Part shown: piece after piece, positions 59,072 to 64,000 of the stretch
Numbering within the stretch: position 1 is the stretch's first letter
How the letters are laid out: every line of letters starts with the position of its first letter
From: Alphaproteobacteria bacterium
Lineage (GTDB): Bacteria; Pseudomonadota; Alphaproteobacteria; Micropepsales; Micropepsaceae
Assembly: GCA_025361185.1 (NCBI GenBank)
Contig: JANYAR010000175.1
Location: forward strand, 30,502-94,501
Length of the DNA stretch: 64,000 bases
Reading direction: 5' to 3'
The notes under the pieces: model-generated
Databases searched by the model: none
Told to the model about the DNA's origin: nothing
The model's input: only the letters and a program-made list of their open reading frames with translations
Program-made: the position numbers and the translations under genes

Positions 59072-59416
59072 CTATTCCTTCTCCATCGTACACTGTAGAG
59101 GATGTTGATGCCGCCGGGAGAATTCAATCACTTGGGCGACTTTTGTTTCGGCGACTTCGAAGGTGAAGACACCGCAAATGCCCACGCCGTGGCGATGGAC
59201 ATGCAGCATCACATCGACCGCCTGCTCGCGGGACTTGCTGAAGATTTTTTCCAGAATATGGACGACGAATTCCATCGGCGTGTAGTCGTCGTTCAAGAGC
59301 AAGACCTTGTAGAGGCTGGGCTTCTTGGTCTTGGGGCGCGTTTTGGCGACGATGCCGGTACCTGTATTGCCCGACCCGTTCTTGCCGTCATCATTGTTGT
59401 CGCCCGAATCTCTCAT
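59072..59416 (-). CDS. clpS: ClpS adaptor protein
   Basis: [66 protein letters not shown]. Confidence 0.97.
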   Translation of the reverse strand: MRDSGDNNDDGKNGSGNTGTGIVAKTRPKTKKPSLYKVLLLNDDYTPMEFVVHILEKIFSKSREQAVDVMLHVHRHGVGICGVFTFEVAETKVAQVIEFSRRHQHPLQCTMEKE

Positions 59417-59563
59417 CGCCGGATTCTTCGCCTCAAACCCATCCTAAACCAAGTTGGGCTGCTGACTAGTAGGATACCCCCATCTGGTTACCACATCTGG
59501 AATATCAAGCGCCCCTGCATCGGCGCAGAGGGCGGGCGGGGCGGCTCCGCGCGGCGGCCAAGC

Positions 59564-59597
59564 AAAAGGGCCCCCGCCGCGTGGCGGGAGCCCTTTG
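59564..59597 (-). terminator. Terminator of the phasin gene
   Basis: CAAAGGGCTCCCGCC-ACGC-GGCGGGGGCCCTTTTG hairpin (minus strand), 22 bp downstream of the phasin stop. Confidence 0.6.
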
Positions 59598-59618
59598 CAA
59601 TGCGACAAAAATTCGAAC

Positions 59619-60071
59619 TTAGACGGCGCGGACGGACTGGACGGTGTCCAGCCAGGCCTGCACGCGGCCCTTGAAGGGCGCGAACGCGTCCTTGGTGGCG
59701 GCGGTGGAAAGTTCGGTGATCTTGCTGAGTTCGGCGACATAGGATTCGAACGCCGACTTGGCGAAATCGGTCTGGAACTCGAACGCTTCATGCACAGACT
59801 TGGAACCCATCACGGCCTTGGTGGCCGAAACGGCGTCTTCGATCGACTGCTTGGAATAAGAATAGATTTCGCTGTTGATGCTCTCGATGCCCTTGCCGGC
59901 GACGGTGGCCGACTTGGTGACAGCGTCGGCGGTTTCCTTGCCATAGCCGACAAACGCGTCATAACCCTTCAGGGTCTTCTCGAGACCGGTCTTCAGGGCG
60001 GCAGCGCCATTTTCCAATGCCGATTCGGCGGTGGCGGTCGCCTTTTCACCGGTAGTCTTTGCTTTGCTCAT
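59619..60071 (-). CDS. Phasin family protein
   Basis: MSKAKTTGEKATATAESALENGAAALKTGLEKTLKGYDAFVGYGKETADAV...FEFQTDFAKSAFESYVAELSKITELSTAATKDAFAPF. Confidence 0.92.
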   Translation of the reverse strand: MSKAKTTGEKATATAESALENGAAALKTGLEKTLKGYDAFVGYGKETADAVTKSATVAGKGIESINSEIYSYSKQSIEDAVSATKAVMGSKSVHEAFEFQTDFAKSAFESYVAELSKITELSTAATKDAFAPFKGRVQAWLDTVQSVRAV

Positions 60072-60119
60072 GTCATGTCCTTCCTGATGAGTGAGGGCAC
60101 GACCGGTTATCCGGCTGCC

Positions 60120-60134
60120 TGTTGCAGTGCAACA
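60120..60134. promoter_or_regulatory. Palindromic operator candidate upstream of phasin (TGTTGCA-G-TGCAACA)
   Basis: Perfect 7-1-7 palindrome about 50-63 bp upstream of the phasin start; extra half-site TGCAACA at about 60184. Confidence 0.5.
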
Positions 60135-60278
60135 TGACTTATATGGGGCAGCCATAATTTGCAGTCAAGGGTTAATTGTGCGCTGCAACATATTTTTATG
60201 GGATAGTCCCTAGGTGACGGAAGTTTCTATTAATCGTTATTAAACGCCCGTAAAGTATGGTGGATTCCGGTTTCCTGC

Positions 60279-61976
60279 TTGCGAATGGCGTCACAATTTG
60301 GTCTTTTGCCGGTTAGAGAGGGGCAGGGTTTGGTGATTTCGTTGCATTTACCGTATCGGCTTCCTGGCCTGACTGGTGTCCTGACCGGGATCGCCGCCTT
60401 GATCCTGCTCGTCCTGAGCATGGCTGTTCCTGCCCATGCAGCCCGCCATCACCGTCACGCCGCCGCCACAGCGGCGCTTGCAGGCGGAAGGGCGCTGGTG
60501 CGAATGCCCGCCAATCCCACCGACCCTGACAAGGACGCCGCCCTGATCGTGGACGGCGCCACCGGAAAGGTGCTTTACGCCCGCAATGAAACGGCCGAGC
60601 GCCATCCCGCCTCCCTGACCAAGATGATGACCCTGTATCTGCTGTTCGACGCCCTCAAGGCGGGCAAGCTCACCATGCAGACCCAATTGCCGATCAGCTG
60701 GCACGCCTCCATCCAGAAACCCACCAAGCTGAACCTGCGCCCCGGCCAGACCATCTCGGTGGATACCGCCATCCGGGCCATCGTGATCCGCAGCGCCAAC
60801 GACGTCGCGGTGGTGATCGCCGAAGCCCTGGGCGGCACCGAATCCCACTTCGCCGAAATGATGACGGTAAGGGCGCGCCAGATCGGAATGCGCGAAAGTA
60901 ATTTCCACAATGCGTCCGGCCTGCCCGACCCGCTGCAGATATCCACCGCCAGCGACCTGGCGGTTCTGGGGCGGCATTTGGCCTATGACTATCCGCAATA
61001 TTTTCCGTATTTCGGCCTCGCGGGCTTTGACTACAAAGGGGCCTGGTATCCCACCCACGACAATCTGATCGGCCGCTATGACGGCGCCGACGGCATCAAG
61101 ACCGGCTATACCGGCGCTAGCGGATTCAATCTGGTGAGTTCGGTGACGCGCGGCGGTACGCACATCATCGCGGTGGTGATGGGCGGACGCACCGCCATTC
61201 GCCGCGACCTGGAAATGGTGCGCCTGCTGGACCAGACCTTCATGCAGATCGCGGCCAATCCGACCATGGTGGCGCGCGCCAGCGTACCTTGGCAGCAGAT
61301 GGCCCAGAACATGCCGGCTCCAGTTCTTGCCGGGTTCGCCATGCCGCAGGTTTCCGCCACCGCCGGGTTCAGCATGCTGCAGACCTCGCCCAGCCCGTTT
61401 GCCGCCTCATCGCCGGGCCAACATGCGGCGCAAAGCGACGACGAGGACGCCGCCGAATCCATGCGCGCGCCCGACGAAAATTTCTCGCTTATTCATGCGG
61501 AAGGCACCCACAGTGCCCAGGCAGCCGTGCCGCAGCCCGCGGTTCCTCCGGCGGTTGCCCGGGCGGAAACTGCGGTTCCGCCAGCGGGCCAAAATCCGCG
61601 CTCTCAAGGCGCCCAGGAGCCGGTGGTCAAGACTGCCAGCAATGCTCCTAGACCTCAGATGCGTCCCTCGTTGCGGGACGATGCCGGCGAAGGCGATCTG
61701 GATGGCCCCGCCGTCTCGCAGGGCCGCAACTGGACCATTCAGATCGGCGCGTATGCCGACAAGGCGCTGGCTCTGGCGCAGCTCAAGACCTATGCCGGCA
61801 AGGCGCAGGACGTCTTGGCGCGGGCCTCCCAGATCATCGCGCCCATGCAATCGGCCCGTGGACACATGATCTATCGCGCCCGGTTCGGACTGTTCGCGGA
61901 ACAGGAAGCCCGCGATGTCTGCAGCCGCCTGACCCAGCGGGGCCAGAGTTGCTTCGCGGCCGTGCAAACACGGTAA
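60279..61976 (+). CDS. D-alanyl-D-alanine carboxypeptidase with C-terminal SPOR domain
   Basis: HPASLTKMMTLYLLFDALKAG (SxxK), IRSANDVAVVIAEALGG (SxN), DGIKTGYTGASGFN (KTG); SPOR WTIQIGAYADKALALAQLKTYAGKAQDVL. Start uncertain. Confidence 0.93.
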   Translation: MRMASQFGLLPVREGQGLVISLHLPYRLPGLTGVLTGIAALILLVLSMAVPAHAARHHRHAAATAALAGGRALVRMPANPTDPDKDAALIVDGATGKVLYARNETAERHPASLTKMMTLYLLFDALKAGKLTMQTQLPISWHASIQKPTKLNLRPGQTISVDTAIRAIVIRSANDVAVVIAEALGGTESHFAEMMTVRARQIGMRESNFHNASGLPDPLQISTASDLAVLGRHLAYDYPQYFPYFGLAGFDYKGAWYPTHDNLIGRYDGADGIKTGYTGASGFNLVSSVTRGGTHIIAVVMGGRTAIRRDLEMVRLLDQTFMQIAANPTMVARASVPWQQMAQNMPAPVLAGFAMPQVSATAGFSMLQTSPSPFAASSPGQHAAQSDDEDAAESMRAPDENFSLIHAEGTHSAQAAVPQPAVPPAVARAETAVPPAGQNPRSQGAQEPVVKTASNAPRPQMRPSLRDDAGEGDLDGPAVSQGRNWTIQIGAYADKALALAQLKTYAGKAQDVLARASQIIAPMQSARGHMIYRARFGLFAEQEARDVCSRLTQRGQSCFAAVQTR

Positions 61977-62818
61977 TGATCCAACATATCGCCACGGTGG
62001 CAGGCTTGCGCGCGGCGCTGGCTGCGTCCGGACACGACCGTGATGGGCGCGTCGCCCTGGTGCCCACCATGGGGGCATTGCATGAGGGCCATATCTCGCT
62101 GGTGAACGAAGCCAGGAAGCACAGCGGCCTGGTGGTGGTCAGCATCTTCGTCAATCCCACCCAGTTCGCCGTTGGAGAAGATTTCGACGCCTATCCGCGC
62201 AGCCTGGATGCGGACATGAAAAAGCTGGCGGGGGGCGCGGATATCGTGTTCGCGCCCAGTGCGCGGGAAATGTACCCGGGCGGCCATGCCACAACCATTT
62301 CCGTCGGCGGCCCTGCTGCGGGCCTGGAGACGGACTTCCGGCCGCACTTCTTTGCCGGCGTTGCCACCGTAGTGGCCAAGCTTTTGATTGCGGCCGGGCC
62401 CGATGTCGCGGTATTCGGCGAGAAGGACTATCAGCAATTGCTGGTGGTGAAACGGCTGGTCCGCGACTTGGCCTTGCCGGTGACGATCATCGGGGCGCCG
62501 ATTTTGCGCGAAGCCGACGGCCTGGCCCTGTCGTCGCGCAATGCCTATCTCAGCACCGGCGAGCGCAGAATCGCGGGCCGGCTCAACGTCATCCTCAAGG
62601 ACGCCGTCGCCCAAGCGCGCGCATCAGGGGATTTGCGCGCGGTGGAAGCCGCCGCCACCGAGGCCCTATGGCAAGCCGGCTTCAGCCATGTCGACTATGT
62701 GGCGATCCGCGATGCGCAAACCCTGGAGCATATTGCGGCCCTGGACCGCCCGGCCCGCATCCTGGCCGCCGTCAAGATCGGCAAAACCCGGCTGATAGAC
62801 AACATGGCGGTCGCCTGA
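61976..62818 (+). CDS. panC: Pantothenate synthetase
   Basis: VALVPTMGALHEGHISLVNEARKHSGLVVVSIFVNPTQF...FGEKDYQQLLVVKRLVRDL...SSRNAYL. Confidence 0.97.
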   Translation: MIQHIATVAGLRAALAASGHDRDGRVALVPTMGALHEGHISLVNEARKHSGLVVVSIFVNPTQFAVGEDFDAYPRSLDADMKKLAGGADIVFAPSAREMYPGGHATTISVGGPAAGLETDFRPHFFAGVATVVAKLLIAAGPDVAVFGEKDYQQLLVVKRLVRDLALPVTIIGAPILREADGLALSSRNAYLSTGERRIAGRLNVILKDAVAQARASGDLRAVEAAATEALWQAGFSHVDYVAIRDAQTLEHIAALDRPARILAAVKIGKTRLIDNMAVA

Positions 62819-62828
62819 CGGTGTGAGC

Positions 62829-63260
62829 CTACAACAGGCCCAACGCGGCGAGTTCGCGTTGCATGGCTTCCGGCAGCCCCTTGGCGCCCTTGGTCCTGGC
62901 CAGGTCGGCCGGCGCATCCTCAGGCGACAGATAACGCCAGCCCTGGAAGGCGCGGCGCGGCCGCGCCACCACCGGCACCAGTTGCTTGTCATAGACCAGG
63001 CCGCAATGGGGAATGCCGTTCTTTTTCACCGCGCGCAAGGCCAGAAGTTTTTGGCGGGCGGCAATCTGGCCCTTGATCACCCAATAGAGCGAACCGCCGT
63101 CCAGGACCTCGTCGGCGCGTTTGGGGGTCATGCGCGTGACATGGATCAGCTCAGGCTTCTGTCCCTTGGCACGCTTCTGCTTCAACCGCTTCTTTTGCCA
63201 ATCCGCCAGGTCGGACAGGCTGTCGCAGCCAACGCAAAGCTTGATGATGTGAAGCGCCAT
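62829..63260 (-). CDS. DUF1489 family protein
   Basis: MALHIIKLCVGCDSLSDLADWQKKR...HVTRMTPKRADEVLDGGSLYWVIKGQIAARQKLL. Confidence 0.88.
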   Translation of the reverse strand: MALHIIKLCVGCDSLSDLADWQKKRLKQKRAKGQKPELIHVTRMTPKRADEVLDGGSLYWVIKGQIAARQKLLALRAVKKNGIPHCGLVYDKQLVPVVARPRRAFQGWRYLSPEDAPADLARTKGAKGLPEAMQRELAALGLL

Positions 63261-63502
63261 AGCCGATGCCAATAACCGCCGCCGGAAAAAAACACAATCC
63301 GATTGCAGCGGCGGCGGTAATTCTGCGACCGCAGATGGCTGTGTATAATTAAGACCTCGGCAACAATCCTTTCTTTTTTTAACCTGAAATGGGCCTCAGT
63401 GGCGCAATACGCCCATATTTCCACAACATTGTTGAACGCCGCACAGAGATCCGTCCAGCACTGTTTCATTCTATGTCAACCAGCTGGTGGGAAGCTCAGG
63501 CC

Positions 63503-63952
63503 ATGCGCCAGCTTCTCTATGTCAGCAATACCGAAGACGATCTCGGCGTGGGCGCGCTGGACAATGTTCTGACATCGGCCCGCCGCAACAATGCCCTGCT
63601 GGGCATCACCGGCCTGCTGCTCTTCATCGATGGCGGATTTCTGCAAGTTCTGGAGGGCGAAGAACGGCCGGTGCGCGAACTCTATACTCGTGTCTCCGGC
63701 GACAGCCGTCATCGCAATTTGCGCCTGATGCTGGACCGCGAAATTCCTTGTCGCGCCTTTCCGGAGTGGAGCATGGGTTTCGAGCGGCCCCGCATGGACG
63801 ATCCGGAAACCGCGGGCATGTTCGGGGTAGCGCGTGAAGCGATCCATGGCCGGCTGTCGCCCGGCACGGGCCGCATTGTGGCGATGATGCTGCAGACGTT
63901 CTACGCCGTGCAGCACAGCGATCTTCCGCTGAATCTTTATTATGCTGGCTAG
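63503..63952 (+). CDS. BLUF-domain blue-light sensor protein
   Basis: RQLLYVSNT (Tyr), ARRNNALLGITGLLLFIDGGFLQVLEGE (Asn, Gln), RAFPEWSMGF (Trp/Met): canonical BLUF residues. Confidence 0.88.
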   Translation: MRQLLYVSNTEDDLGVGALDNVLTSARRNNALLGITGLLLFIDGGFLQVLEGEERPVRELYTRVSGDSRHRNLRLMLDREIPCRAFPEWSMGFERPRMDDPETAGMFGVAREAIHGRLSPGTGRIVAMMLQTFYAVQHSDLPLNLYYAG

Positions 63953-63972
63953 GTAAAGCAGGACGGCTTTAC

Positions 63973-64000
63973 GGCCCTTCGCTTTCGCTCAGGGCGTTCG
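63973..64000 (+). repeat. Short dispersed repeat, copy B (may continue beyond the window)
   Basis: ggcccttcgctttcgctcagggcgttcg, cf. reverse complement of 32009-32036. Confidence 0.4.

Noticed and set aside
60231-60245. TTAA-N6-TTAA resembling a CtrA site upstream of the carboxypeptidase gene
   Set aside because: Spacer is 6, not 7, and flanking bases do not fit the motif

Overview
The window is about 64 kb of GC-rich chromosomal DNA from an alphaproteobacterium. Lineage indicators are ccrM, divK-pleD, clpS-clpA, an atpI-B-E-F'-F F0 cluster separate from F1, and a phasin. Lineage is inferred from gene content, not from a search. Most of the window is densely packed core genome: ispE, etfQO, type-4 UDG, slt, radical SAM, rnhB, ccrM, mutY, DUF721, two DsbA-like genes, smc, F0 ATP synthase, aspS, rnd, scpB/scpA/nagZ/SPOR/dgt, erpA, two NTT-like transporters, xth, pleD/divK, nagX-like/ROK/dinB, clpA/clpS, phasin, D,D-carboxypeptidase, panC and a BLUF protein. 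I see no rRNA, tRNA, CRISPR array, prophage or intact transposon. The most unusual stretch is the roughly 2-kb pocket between rnhB and ccrM. It holds a 78-bp cluster of seven GANTC sites, mostly about 10 bp apart, directly upstream of ccrM. It also holds an unlisted 52-aa small membrane-protein ORF with a repeated Y-V-P-D/E-S motif, a TTAACCAT (CtrA-like) box and an 18-bp perfect palindrome. Other signals include REP/BIME-like inverted pairs, a short dispersed repeat that is read in frame inside mutY, a relict ROK-kinase tail overlapping the dinB start, tandem related terminators, and a TGC palindrome upstream of the phasin gene.
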